From JAKVAV01 sp047632755 (GTDB lineage: Bacteria > Bacteroidota > Bacteroidia > Flavobacteriales_D > Cryomorphaceae): DNA of 64,000 nucleotides. The notes under the pieces were generated by a model, which saw only the letters and a list, made by a program, of their open reading frames with translations, was not told the origin of the DNA and did no database searches. This document shows, in pieces, positions 25,571 through 34,285 of this stretch. The translations under genes and the position numbers were made by a program. The stretch lies in NCBI GenBank assembly GCA_047632755.1, contig JBLIDT010000014.1, positions 7,455 through 71,454 of the forward strand, given 5' to 3'. The number at the start of each line of letters is the position of its first letter. Positions within the stretch are counted from its first letter, which is position 1.

Positions 25571-26482
25571 ATGGATTACCTCACAGATTTTATCGAACAC
25601 CTCAAAGTAGTTTGGTTTGCCAATAGCTATGCGAAAATGGTCGTCGCCATTGGCATTATTGTTCTCACAGTTGTGGTGAATATGTTATTCGTAAAGGTTT
25701 TCAATCGCTTTATCCGTAGTAGGACAGAAGACATGCATACCGATCCTACCAACTACAAATTCTTGCGTCACGCGATTGTAGCGCTGATATACGTGGTTGG
25801 GGTGAGTGCAGCAATTTACACCATACCTGCTTTGCGAACCTTAGCCAGTTCACTCTTGGCAGGAGCAGGAATATTGGCCGTGGCGATTGGTTTCGCTTCT
25901 CAGCAAGCGCTTAGCAATATGATCAGTGGCATATTCATTATCATGTTTAAACCCTTCCGCGTCAATGACAGGATTACCATAAGGGATACGATTTCTGGTG
26001 TAGTTGAAGATATTTCACTGCGCCATACGGTGATTAGAAACTTCGAAAACCGAAGAGTCATTGTTCCAAATTCCATCATTGGTGATGAAATTCTAATCAA
26101 TGCCGACTACGAAGATGCTCTGATTTGCAAATGGTTAGACATGGGAATTGGCTATGGAGCTGACATAAAACAAGCCCGAAAGATCATTCAAGAGGAAGCA
26201 ATGAAGCATCCTAACTTCATAGACAACAGAACTCCCGAAGAAAAAGAGAAAGGAATAGATGCTGTGCGAGTGCGGGTTTTGAGTTGGGGAGATTTCTCCA
26301 TCAACCTCCGCGCTTGGGTTTGGACAGCCGACAACGGAGCAGCCTTTCAATTGGGTTGCGACTTATACGAGAGCATCAAGGAACGATTCGACGAAGAAGG
26401 AGTTGAGATACCTTATCCTTATAGAAATGTGGTGCATCACAATATGCCCAATGAGGAACCTCCTATTTCTCCAAAAGACTAA
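25571..26482 (+). CDS. Small-conductance mechanosensitive channel (MscS family)
   Basis: A 303-residue membrane channel that opens under membrane tension during osmotic downshock. Three N-terminal membrane segments (about 23-42, 66-84 and 88-108) end in the pore helix SSLLAGAGILAVAIGFASQQ with its Gly/Ala ridge, followed by the MscS beta domain (FKPFRVNDRITI, then VVEDISLRHTVIR and VPNSIIGDEILIN) and the cytoplasmic cage domain. The frame is open 20 codons upstream, but ATG at 25571 begins the natural N-terminus; the upstream extension has no hydrophobic start and runs into the tRNA terminator area. Monocistronic. Confidence 0.93.
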   Translation: MDYLTDFIEHLKVVWFANSYAKMVVAIGIIVLTVVVNMLFVKVFNRFIRSRTEDMHTDPTNYKFLRHAIVALIYVVGVSAAIYTIPALRTLASSLLAGAGILAVAIGFASQQALSNMISGIFIIMFKPFRVNDRITIRDTISGVVEDISLRHTVIRNFENRRVIVPNSIIGDEILINADYEDALICKWLDMGIGYGADIKQARKIIQEEAMKHPNFIDNRTPEEKEKGIDAVRVRVLSWGDFSINLRAWVWTADNGAAFQLGCDLYESIKERFDEEGVEIPYPYRNVVHHNMPNEEPPISPKD

Positions 26483-26491
26483 ACACAAATC

Positions 26492-27454
26492 TTATGTGCT
26501 CTGCGCAATGTACAAGTACAGCGGCATCCCCAAAGTGATATTAAACGGGAAGGTCACCGCCAAAGCCATCGGAAGGTACAAACTAGGGTTCGCCTTAGGC
26601 GCCGCCAACCTCATCGCGGCGGGAACAGCGATATAAGACGCACTGGCCGCCAAGATGGCGAAGAGCAATCTATTTCCAACGCTGTCGATAAAGCTACCGC
26701 TGATTACGGCAACTAGGCTGCCGTTTACTACGGGAATGATAACCGCAAAGAGTACGGAAAACCATCCTTTCTTAACAAATGCCGAGAGCTCTTTTCCGCT
26801 GGTAATACCCATATCGAGCAGAAAAACGGCTAGGAATCCCTTGAAAATATCCGTTGTAAAGGGTTTGATTCCTTCGGCTTGTTCATCGCTCGCCAAGTAG
26901 CCGATGACCAAGCTCCCGATGATAAGCAATACACTTCCATTGGTCACCGAATGTTTCAGCACGTTCCCTATTGGTAGCTTATTTGTGGTGTCTTTATTGA
27001 ACAGGCTCATGAGCAAGACCCCGATGATGATGGACGGTGCTTCCATCAATGCCATGACAGCTACCATGTGTCCGTCAAATTCGATTTTCTCCAGCTCTAA
27101 AAACGAAATCGCTGTCACAAAAGTCACGGCACTCACCGATCCATAGGCTGCAGCAATGGCACCTGAATTCCACACGTCGAACTTCCTGCGTAGAATGAAG
27201 TATGCATAGATAGGGACTGCCAGCGCCAAGAGAATTCCGAAAAGAAGTGAGTAGGCTATCTCTGCGTCAAATGTGCTGTGCGAAAGTTCTTGTCCGCCCT
27301 TAAACCCGATGGATAGGATGAGGTACATCGAGATAAACTTTGATGAATTGGGAGGAATGGCCAAGTCGCTCTTGAGCTGTACCGCTAAAATTCCCAAAAA
27401 GAAAAACAGCAATGCCGGATTGGTAAGATTATCGGCTAGTAGATGAAGATCCAT
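26492..27454 (-). CDS. SbtA-type sodium-dependent bicarbonate transporter family permease
   Basis: A 320-residue polytopic protein with about ten membrane segments in two inverted halves. MDLHLLADNLTNPALLFFFL, SIGFKGGQEL and LLDMGITSGKEL (about 213-224) are characteristic of the SbtA/DUF897 family, whose cyanobacterial members import bicarbonate with sodium. Length is slightly shorter than cyanobacterial SbtA, and no SbtB-like PII gene is adjacent. In a heterotroph it could feed bicarbonate to carboxylases, or transport another anion. The nearby mechanosensitive channel is convergent, not in the same operon. Confidence 0.88.
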   Translation of the reverse strand: MDLHLLADNLTNPALLFFFLGILAVQLKSDLAIPPNSSKFISMYLILSIGFKGGQELSHSTFDAEIAYSLLFGILLALAVPIYAYFILRRKFDVWNSGAIAAAYGSVSAVTFVTAISFLELEKIEFDGHMVAVMALMEAPSIIIGVLLMSLFNKDTTNKLPIGNVLKHSVTNGSVLLIIGSLVIGYLASDEQAEGIKPFTTDIFKGFLAVFLLDMGITSGKELSAFVKKGWFSVLFAVIIPVVNGSLVAVISGSFIDSVGNRLLFAILAASASYIAVPAAMRLAAPKANPSLYLPMALAVTFPFNITLGMPLYLYIAQST

Positions 27455-27592
27455 AACTATGTTCTATATAAGGGTAAAGATATGTTTTGTGTTAAATACA
27501 TATGTATTATATAATATTCAGTTATGAACGAGTCTCGTTTAAAATTTAGCACGACATTTTTGATGCTTTAATTAACTGCTTCTATACATTCC

Positions 27593-27600
27593 TATATTTG
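27593..27600 (+). promoter_or_regulatory. -7 element for the small membrane protein gene
   Basis: TATATTTG, an exact TAnnTTTG, lies five bases before the ATG at 27606. This would give a leaderless or nearly leaderless transcript, so the true start of the message may be different. Confidence 0.4.
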
Positions 27601-27605
27601 TTCAT

Positions 27606-27830
27606 ATGTCCGAGAAATCAAATAGAGCGAAGTTTTACATTATTCCATGGGCCCTTTGCGTGGCTTTTCTCATCCGAGCTATGATACTTCGAGATGTACC
27701 TGCCACTTACACAACGGATGATTTGAGTATTTGGCAATCGCCTTCTTCTTATTTTGTGCTCTCATCAGTTTGCTTCATTTTAGGGCTCTACTTTCTTACG
27801 TTAAAGGGCGGGAATTCCGAATCTGAATAA
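27606..27830 (+). CDS. Small two-helix membrane protein, unknown
   Basis: A 74-residue protein with two hydrophobic segments (about 11-27 and 47-64) joined by a polar loop (VPATYTTDDLSIWQSPSSY). Basic N-terminus, so both ends probably face the cytoplasm. It resembles no family I can name. It sits 31 bases before the YqaE-like gene on the same strand and about 370 bases before satD, and may form a small membrane/stress unit with them (contextual inference only). Confidence 0.6.
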   Translation: MSEKSNRAKFYIIPWALCVAFLIRAMILRDVPATYTTDDLSIWQSPSSYFVLSSVCFILGLYFLTLKGGNSESE

Positions 27831-27861
27831 ACTCTATATCAACCAGATCAAATAAACACTC

Positions 27862-28026
27862 ATGAGTATTTTAAGAATTATCCTTGCCGTTATTTTGCCA
27901 CCTCTAGGTGTTTTCTTCACTGTAGGTATTGGCAAACACTTCTGGATTAATATTCTCTTGACCCTTCTCGGGTTTGTGCCTGGTATTGTTCATGCCATCT
28001 GGATCATCGCTAAAAATGATGTGTAG
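27862..28026 (+). CDS. YqaE/Pmp3 family small membrane protein
   Basis: A 54-residue protein with two membrane segments, reading MSILRIILAVILPPLGVFF and then a second helix containing GFVPGIVHAIWII before a short charged end (AKNDV). The ILPPLGVF motif, the total length and the GxxPG(I/V)xHAxWI second helix identify the UPF0057/YqaE/Pmp3 family, small proteolipids linked to membrane potential and salt or cold stress in yeast and plants. The gene is preceded by a 31-base gap from the other small membrane protein. It is short enough to be missed by length-filtered gene finding. Confidence 0.88.
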   Translation: MSILRIILAVILPPLGVFFTVGIGKHFWINILLTLLGFVPGIVHAIWIIAKNDV

Positions 28027-28097
28027 TGGGCATCACTGTGCTGTTTTTGCTGTATTTCACGATGCGAATTGCAAAACAAAATAAAATCGCCCTGAGA

Positions 28098-28188
28098 ACC
28101 GATAACCTGATTTATCGGCTTGAGAACCGATATTAGTCATTATCGGCTTTAGAGCCGATAAATTAGATTATCTGCTGATAAGCCGATA
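28098..28188 (+). promoter_or_regulatory. Cluster of six TATCGGY/RCCGATA motifs upstream of satD
   Basis: The 7-base motif TATCGGC (or its complement GCCGATA/ACCGATA) occurs at 28098-28104, 28113-28119, 28126-28132, 28141-28147, 28154-28160 and 28182-28188, mostly as inverted pairs spaced 5-8 bases apart. The last copy abuts TATATTCG (28187-28194), a near -7 element just before the satD ATG. This looks like a multi-site operator at the satD promoter; autoregulation by the helix-turn-helix part of SatD is an inference. The paired copies could also fold as RNA hairpins. Confidence 0.7.
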
Positions 28189-28198
28189 TATTCGTCTC

Positions 28199-28798
28199 AT
28201 GATTGCAATAATCACGGGAGACATTATCAACTCCACAGAGGACAACTCTACTCAATGGCTATCGCTCCTTAAAAAGGTTCTTAATCGCTATGGGGAAAGT
28301 CCTGAGAAATGGGAGATTTTCAGGGGAGATAGTTTCCAATTGGAAGTTGAACCCAAAAATGCACTACTCACGGCCTTTCATGTAAAGGCATGCATAAAGC
28401 AAATGGCTAACAGAGATGTAAGAATGGCCATTGGCATTGGTGACTATACCCATAAAGAAGAGCGCATATCAGAATCGAATGGCTCGGCTTATGTTCGCTC
28501 AGGAGAAAGCTTTGAGGAATTGAAGAAGCAAACTCTGGCCATCAGAACAGGAGATAAAGACATTGATGAATCGATCAATCTAATGCTACAACTTGCCCTT
28601 CTTGTAGCGGATAGTTGGAGCTCGGCAGTCGCCACGATATTGAATGCATCCATCGAAAACCCCGACAAGTCACAAAAGGAATTGGCGAAGCTTCTAAAAA
28701 AATCTCAAAGCAGCGTAAGCGAAGCTATGTCGCGCGGAGGGTATAGTGAAATGATGAAGGTGAATAATTATTATGTGAAACAAATCGATACGATATGA
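28199..28798 (+). CDS. SatD family protein: cyclase/GGDEF-like domain with C-terminal helix-turn-helix
   Basis: A 199-residue protein of the SatD family, named after a streptococcal acid-stress operon; its biochemical role is not settled. The N-terminal part has the spacing of a nucleotidyl-cyclase/GGDEF palm fold: a first strand with TGDII (6-10), a hairpin with RGDSFQ (42-47) and a strand AIGIGD (77-82). These are comparisons of motif order, not proof of catalysis. Residues about 157-182 (KSQKELAKLLKKSQSSVSEA) form a helix-turn-helix. The stop overlaps the next start as ATGA, coupling it to the DUF3307 membrane protein. Six copies of a 7-base motif precede it, fitting self-regulation. Confidence 0.82.
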   Translation: MIAIITGDIINSTEDNSTQWLSLLKKVLNRYGESPEKWEIFRGDSFQLEVEPKNALLTAFHVKACIKQMANRDVRMAIGIGDYTHKEERISESNGSAYVRSGESFEELKKQTLAIRTGDKDIDESINLMLQLALLVADSWSSAVATILNASIENPDKSQKELAKLLKKSQSSVSEAMSRGGYSEMMKVNNYYVKQIDTI

Positions 28799-29511
28799 GT
28801 CTCATTTTCATAAAAATGCTCTTGGCCCATATCTTGGGAGATTTTGTTTTTCAGCCCAAAAAGTGGGTAGAGGATAAGCTAGAGCGGCGACACAAATCCA
28901 AGTATCTCTATTTTCATATTCTCATTCATTTGGTGGCGCTTCTCGTGATATTTCGTTTTGATTTCGAGTATTGGCTGGTATTTTTAGTCGTGCCGATAAG
29001 CCACTTTGCAATTGACCTGATTAAATTAAATCTACATGAAAAAGTGAATGCGCGCTGGCTGTTCATCTTTGATCAACTAGCCCATCTCCTGGTCATTGTA
29101 GGATTGGCTGCTTATTACTTTCCCGCCTCCATTTCAGGAGAACTACCTTCTGAGCTACATCTTTTCCTCTTGCTGTGTGTCCTCGTTCTCACTTTTGCAG
29201 GGTCAGTTTTCATACAAGTGCTAATGAGCAGATGGATAGTGGCAGAAGATAAGGATGACCAATCGCTTCCCGCAGCGGGAAAATACATCGGGATGCTCGA
29301 ACGGCTCTTCATATTTACGTTTGTGATTTTAAATCAATGGTCGGCCATTGGTTTTTTAATCACGGCAAAATCAGTTTTTCGATTCGGGGATCTTTCGCGC
29401 GCCAAAGACCGAAAACTCACAGAGTACATCCTTATTGGAACATTGCTCAGTTTCGGGTTGGCAATTCTAATAGGTATGATATTCAGTCGGCTGTATAAAG
29501 AATGGTTTTGA
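28795..29511 (+). CDS. DUF3307 domain-containing multi-pass membrane protein
   Basis: A 238-residue protein with six to seven hydrophobic segments. The N-terminal LLAHILGDFVFQPKKWVEDK and the later HFAIDLIKL motif are the conserved features of DUF3307: His and Asp residues near the membrane surface (LAHxxGDF, HxxxD) that could bind metal or form an active site. From memory the family is commonly found next to satD across Firmicutes and Bacteroidota. Here the start codon overlaps the satD stop by four bases, so the two are made together and probably work together, perhaps as membrane effector and cytoplasmic regulator. The function is unknown. Confidence 0.85.
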   Translation: MSLIFIKMLLAHILGDFVFQPKKWVEDKLERRHKSKYLYFHILIHLVALLVIFRFDFEYWLVFLVVPISHFAIDLIKLNLHEKVNARWLFIFDQLAHLLVIVGLAAYYFPASISGELPSELHLFLLLCVLVLTFAGSVFIQVLMSRWIVAEDKDDQSLPAAGKYIGMLERLFIFTFVILNQWSAIGFLITAKSVFRFGDLSRAKDRKLTEYILIGTLLSFGLAILIGMIFSRLYKEWF

Positions 29512-29526
29512 GATTTAAAGAGCTTG

Positions 29527-30339
29527 CTACTTCTGCCAAGGGTTGAGAGAGACTCTTCTTAACGAATCTTGCTCCGCGTCGTTCAACTCACGATTGTAAT
29601 CGTAAATAGCTCCTTCCCATGTGCCGTAAAGCGCGTTGGGAAGCACGATAAAATGAACGCCAAATTCACTGTTCCGCTCATGCACCAAAGTCAAGCGCTC
29701 ATCGGGACTTGCAGGCTTATCCCATGCCTCAGAATAGTCGCCTAGATTATCGCCAATGTATAGCGCGATTTCAACTCCTTGCTTTTTAACTTTTTCCCGT
29801 CTTTCTGATTTGTCAGATGTATCTGTTTTTAGAAAAATGTGGGTGGAATCAGCTTGAGGAATTTTTAGATTAGTCAAGTTTTGAATCGTGGCGTTCAGAC
29901 CATCCACCCCTCGATTACTCACATAAAACAGCTCCACACTATTGCTGTCGGCCCATTGCAGAAATTCGACAGATCCTGGGATAGCCTCGGCTTCAGCCGC
30001 CTCGACCCATGTTGCCCAAGTGTCAGGCGTGTAAGGGTTTCCCGATGCGATTTGCCAGGCCGTATATGGACTATTGTCCAGTACGGTTTCATCCAAATCG
30101 AGAACCACGGCAGGACGCTCAACTCCACTCTCCAAGACAAGCTCAATGCGCAATCTTGCCAGACTGTATGCCTGATAGCAAAGTGCTTTATACTCTGCCG
30201 CGCTTTGCGCGTAGAGCGTCGAATGGATGAGGTAATCTTGTGAATTTTTTTCCGATTTACTTTCTCCGGTTATTGATTTCTCATTGCAAGCAGAAAGAAC
30301 AATGATGGTGGAGAGTGCAATTATTGTCAATTTATTCAT
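29527..30339 (-). CDS. 5'-nucleotidase, lipoprotein e(P4) family acid phosphatase
   Basis: A 270-residue HAD-superfamily class C acid phosphatase. It has a lipoprotein signal (ALSTIIVLSAC, Cys18). Motif I is VVLDLDETVLDNSPY with the DxDET pair, motif II lies in VELFYVSNRG and motif IV in LYIGDNLGDYSEA. The e(P4) proteins dephosphorylate NMN and other nucleotides in the outer membrane to allow nucleoside uptake. Its start overlaps by four bases (ATGA) the stop of a decayed reading frame upstream, so it may once have been the last gene of that operon. Confidence 0.92.
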   Translation of the reverse strand: MNKLTIIALSTIIVLSACNEKSITGESKSEKNSQDYLIHSTLYAQSAAEYKALCYQAYSLARLRIELVLESGVERPAVVLDLDETVLDNSPYTAWQIASGNPYTPDTWATWVEAAEAEAIPGSVEFLQWADSNSVELFYVSNRGVDGLNATIQNLTNLKIPQADSTHIFLKTDTSDKSERREKVKKQGVEIALYIGDNLGDYSEAWDKPASPDERLTLVHERNSEFGVHFIVLPNALYGTWEGAIYDYNRELNDAEQDSLRRVSLNPWQK

Positions 30340-31440
30340 TTCGACTTAAGCATTGAGGGTTGAAGAAATTCAAAGAGTCCATGATGATCCTCTGATTTGA
30401 GAATGATGCCTTGCACGCATGTCTCTTTATTGGGCATATTGATCATTTGCACATCAAAACGGTAAGCCAAAATATATACTGGAATGTGCGGATAGCGCGT
30501 TCCAATTTCACGAAATAAGACTCAAATATCGTCATAAGATTCTTCATCTAAATTAACTACTTCAGCAATATCCCGTTCGGGGCTGGAAGCCAGGTATTCA
30601 TCTCGGTCTTGGTTGAGATCAAACTCCAACTGCAAAGAGATCTCCTCCACCGTGTGTTTTAGAATCAGACTTTGTAAACTGGCTTTACTGATGAGGCTAA
30701 TATTCTGTATGTGAGCATTTATTACTCCAAATTCATTGTCTATCGCCGCCATCATGCTATTGATTTCGTGGATGCGTTCATCTAGCTTTTGTGCCGTCTT
30801 TTTTAATCGTTTAAGATTTTCCGAATTGGATTCCTCTGCCAATAAATCAACTAATCCCATAATAGAGGAGTCGGACCTTCTTAAAAGATGAGAATTCATG
30901 AAAGCTTAGTCAATCAACTTTTGCGTTTGCCTCATGATGAGCTGTTCTTTTTCCTTCTGCTCTTTTATATCGCGAATTATTCCGGAGATTCTCAATGGGG
31001 CTCCTTTGGAATCGCGTTTCATGACCTTGCCGTCTGAACGAACCCACTTGTACTGGTTTTATTTATTTAAAATCTGTTACTCTATCGTGAAGTAATCTTC
31101 ATGACTATCCAGAACATGCAGCCAGTTAAGTTTTACTCGCTGACGATCAGTGGGGTGAACCTTCGAAAAGAAATATTCTTGATCGAATTCCATCCTAGCT
31201 ATTTCATTTTCAAAAATGCCAAGGTGAGCATCGTAGATGGACACTTTTTCTATGTTTGAGTATCATTCCCAAACTCCTTGGTTCGATGATGCGAGAAGAT
31301 TAGATTTTATAACTCAAGCTGAATAGGGCAATTCTGATCTCGCGTTTTCTTTCGAATTCGTGGATCAACTCATCCATGAAGTTCTCTCCAGCAAAGTTCC
31401 TCGTGTCAAAGATTTTTGGATAATTCCACCTGACCCATTC
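30336..31440 (-). pseudogene. Decayed PAS sensor histidine kinase with receiver-like tail
   Basis: One minus-strand frame from about 31305 to 30336 reads as a signalling protein interrupted by five stops: TGA at 31263-31265, TAA at 31077-31079, 31059-31061 and 30906-30908, and TGA at 30522-30524. Between them are a PAS core (KVHPTDRQRVKLNWL, QYKWVRSDGKV, SGIIRDIKEQKEKE), a histidine-kinase dimerisation segment (MNSHLLRRSDSSIMGLVDLL, then LDERIHEINSMM) and a receiver-like end (VLFREIGTRYPHIPVYIL and GIILKSEDHHGLFEFL). Further upstream (ENFMDELIHEFERKREIRIA) the frame shifts, and decay may reach 31615. No ATPase domain is seen. The only open piece, 30522-30899, is part of this remnant. Confidence 0.8.
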
Positions 31441-31707
31441 CCAAGAGGGAGAGGAGGGAGTAAAAAAACGAAAAGAAATTTATTCGATAATCGGACATGC
31501 CTTTCACGCGGTCAATCCTAGTGCCTGTTTGCAAATCTCTTAATAAGAGGCGGGATTTTCCAATTATCTTCTCGCTGTTTAAAGGTCTGATTTTGAAAAG
31601 CCATAGCCTACTCAATTATATTAATCCTCTATAAGTTCACTGTTTTCTTATTCTTTTCTAAATTGCTGCTTTTCACATCCACCACCTGCATGTTAGATTA
31701 GAATATT

Positions 31708-33609
31708 ATGATGGATTTCCAAGTCAAGAGCTTTAACGACTATAAAGCCACTTACGCCAAGAGTGTGGAACAGCCCGAACAATTTTGGGACGAAATTGCT
31801 GAGCAATACACTTGGATGAACAAATGGGACAAGACCGTCGAGTGGGAATTTGACACCCCGTCTGTAAAGTGGTTTTTGAATGGCAAACTCAACATAACCG
31901 AAAACTGCTTGGATCGCCATTTAGAAAAAAGAGGCAACAAATTGGCCCTGATATGGGAGCCCAACGATCCCAAAGAGCGCTTTATCAGATACACCTACCG
32001 CGAATTGTATGAGAAGGTCTGTCGCTTTGCGAATGTGCTCAAGGCTAAAGGAATCCAAAAAGGAGATCGAGTCGCATTGTACATGCCGATGATTCCCGAA
32101 TTGACCATAGCCGTTTTGGCTTGCGCCAGAATAGGAGCAGTTCATTCGGTGGTTTTTGCGGGCTTTTCAGCCAATGCATTGGCCGATAGAATTAATGACT
32201 CAGAATGTAAGATGGTGATCACTTCGGATGGTTTGTTCCGTGGAACCAAAGAAATACCAGTCAAAGCAGTGGTAAACGAAGCCCTTAAAACGTGTCCATG
32301 TGTAGAGTCGGTGCTTGTGGCGGAACGCACAAAATGGTCGGTGCAAATGGTTGAAGGGAGAGACTTCTGGTTGCACGATGAACTAGAGAAGGTAGATGCC
32401 AATTGCCCTGTCGAGCCAATGGACTCGGAAGACATGCTCTTTATTCTTTACACATCGGGTAGTACGGGGAAACCCAAGGGAGTGGTCCATACTTGCGGTG
32501 GCTACATGGTTTATGCTGGCTATAGTTTTGCTAATGTTTTTCAACCCGACGAAAGCGATGTGTACTGGTGTACTGCAGATATCGGTTGGATTACTGGTCA
32601 CTCTTACATCGTATATGGGCCCTTATTAAATGGCACCACTACTGTAATGTTTGAAGGTGTTCCGACTTATCCCAGTCCTGGTCGTTTTTGGCAAGTTTGC
32701 GATAAGCACGGAGTAAATCAATTCTACACGGCCCCAACTGCTATTAGAGCGTTAATGGCGCATGGCGAAGACCATGTTTTGAGCTATGGATTATACAGCC
32801 TCAAGGTATTGGGAACAGTGGGGGAGCCTATCAATCAGGAAGCTTGGGATTGGTACCACATTCACATTGGGAAAGAGAAATGCCCGATCGTAGATACTTG
32901 GTGGCAAACCGAAACGGGTGGAATCATGATTTCGGGATTGGGAAAACACAGCCCAATGAAACCTACATACGCTGGTTATCCCTTACCGGGAATTCAACCC
33001 GTTTTACTCGATCAAGAAGGAAAAGAAATTAAGGCCAGCGGAGAGGAAGGTTACCTCGCGGTCAAATTCCCATGGCCAAGCATGTTGCGCACCACTTATG
33101 GAGATCACGAGCGCTGCAAGAATACTTACTTCTCTAATTACAAAGGTTACTACTTTACTGGCGATGGTGCCAAAAGAGATGAAAACGGCATGTACCGGAT
33201 CATCGGTAGGGTAGATGATGTGATCAATGTTTCGGGACACCGATTCGGAACGGCGGAAATCGAGAATGCCATCAATGCCAATGATCACCTGGTAGCTGAA
33301 AGTGCCGTGGTGGGATATCCCCACGAAATAAAGGGGCAAGGTATTTATGCCTACGTCATCACCAAAGGAAAACCCGATAACCCAGATAAACTTCGCGCAG
33401 AGATCGTGGAAACGGTAGTCGCGCAGATTGGGCGAATCGCCAAGCCAGATAAGATTCAATTCGTCACAGGATTACCCAAAACACGAAGTGGTAAAATTAT
33501 GCGGCGGATTTTAAGGAAGGTCGCCGAGGGCGATACAGACAATTTGGGAGATACGTCGACACTACTCGACCCCGATGTGGTAGAGGAAATTAAGGCGGGG
33601 GCATTGTAG
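31708..33609 (+). CDS. acs: Acetyl-CoA synthetase
   Basis: A 633-residue AMP-forming acetate-CoA ligase making acetyl-CoA from acetate, ATP and CoA. Motifs are complete: the phosphate-binding loop LYTSGSTGKPKGVVHT (about 250-265), DTWWQTETGG, the hinge region GRVDDVINVSGHR and the C-terminal TRSGKIMRRILRKVA with the acetylatable lysine. Length matches the Acs family. Two ATG codons begin the gene (31708 and 31711); either is possible. The gene is preceded by the decayed kinase region and followed about 110 bases later by a DUF4442 gene on the same strand. Confidence 0.96.
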   Translation: MMDFQVKSFNDYKATYAKSVEQPEQFWDEIAEQYTWMNKWDKTVEWEFDTPSVKWFLNGKLNITENCLDRHLEKRGNKLALIWEPNDPKERFIRYTYRELYEKVCRFANVLKAKGIQKGDRVALYMPMIPELTIAVLACARIGAVHSVVFAGFSANALADRINDSECKMVITSDGLFRGTKEIPVKAVVNEALKTCPCVESVLVAERTKWSVQMVEGRDFWLHDELEKVDANCPVEPMDSEDMLFILYTSGSTGKPKGVVHTCGGYMVYAGYSFANVFQPDESDVYWCTADIGWITGHSYIVYGPLLNGTTTVMFEGVPTYPSPGRFWQVCDKHGVNQFYTAPTAIRALMAHGEDHVLSYGLYSLKVLGTVGEPINQEAWDWYHIHIGKEKCPIVDTWWQTETGGIMISGLGKHSPMKPTYAGYPLPGIQPVLLDQEGKEIKASGEEGYLAVKFPWPSMLRTTYGDHERCKNTYFSNYKGYYFTGDGAKRDENGMYRIIGRVDDVINVSGHRFGTAEIENAINANDHLVAESAVVGYPHEIKGQGIYAYVITKGKPDNPDKLRAEIVETVVAQIGRIAKPDKIQFVTGLPKTRSGKIMRRILRKVAEGDTDNLGDTSTLLDPDVVEEIKAGAL

Positions 33610-33720
33610 AGAATCACTCATGAGAACCATAGATTCGGCTTAATCCCTAAGACATCTTTACACTAGAAGTATGGCACCAAATGAATGTACATTTGGCAAT
33701 TAAAATCAAAACGGGATAAC

Positions 33721-34227
33721 ATGGAAGCAGAGATGAAAACTGCGCCTCTCAATAAAGAAGCAGAAAAGTACATCAGCAATATGACCAACCCTTTTTACTT
33801 TTGGTTTGGGATGCTTCTTAAACTTCCATCTGCCATTTTTTGGAGACTTCGAGTAAAGACTCTAAGTCTATCAAAGTGTCAAATTTCCATCCCGTATTTC
33901 TGGCGTTCTCAAAACCCTTTTAATTCGATCTATTTCGCGGCAATGGCTGGTGCAGCAGAGCTTTCGACTGGAGCCCTCTGCCTACTTGGTCAGGCTGGTA
34001 AAGGAAAATTCAGCATGCTCGTAGTCGATTTCAGAGCCGAGTATTACAAGAAAGCCAATCAGAAAATAACCTTCACCTGCGACCAAGGTTTGGAGCTAGT
34101 CGCACTGATTGATTCACTCGCCATCGGAGATTCCGATAAGCTCATTATGGTTTCAACAGGTACTAACCCAAACGGAGAGGAGGTCGCTAAGTTTTTTGTG
34201 ACTTGGTCGTTTAAACGGAAGGGTTAA
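33721..34227 (+). CDS. DUF4442 hotdog-fold (thioesterase-like) protein
   Basis: A 168-residue protein of the DUF4442 group, related to acyl-CoA thioesterases of the hotdog fold. The long N-terminal helix and NPFNSIYFAAMAGAAELSTG (the central hot-dog helix region) support this, as does the strand ending VVDFRAEYYKKA. An upstream in-frame ATG at 33685 would add 12 residues, but the ATG at 33721 fits the family start better. Coming after acs it may act on acyl-CoA, but this is only suggested by position. Substrate unknown. Confidence 0.78.
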   Translation: MEAEMKTAPLNKEAEKYISNMTNPFYFWFGMLLKLPSAIFWRLRVKTLSLSKCQISIPYFWRSQNPFNSIYFAAMAGAAELSTGALCLLGQAGKGKFSMLVVDFRAEYYKKANQKITFTCDQGLELVALIDSLAIGDSDKLIMVSTGTNPNGEEVAKFFVTWSFKRKG

Positions 34228-34285
34228 TGGAGAGCTTCAATTCGATACAAGGAAGCATCGTTTGTCGTGTCTGATAATACTTGAA

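Noticed and set aside
25208..25600. Minus-strand open frame of 130 codons
   Set aside because: It runs antisense through the tRNA-Leu gene and its terminator, so it is not a gene.
28098..28188. Short repeats upstream of satD as a possible CRISPR fragment
   Set aside because: Units are only 7-10 bases, alternate in orientation and lack spacers of even length; they fit an operator cluster.
31406..31615. Independent small gene of 69 codons
   Set aside because: It lies in the decayed kinase region, in a frame different from the recognisable remnant, and has no signal, motif or promoter of its own.
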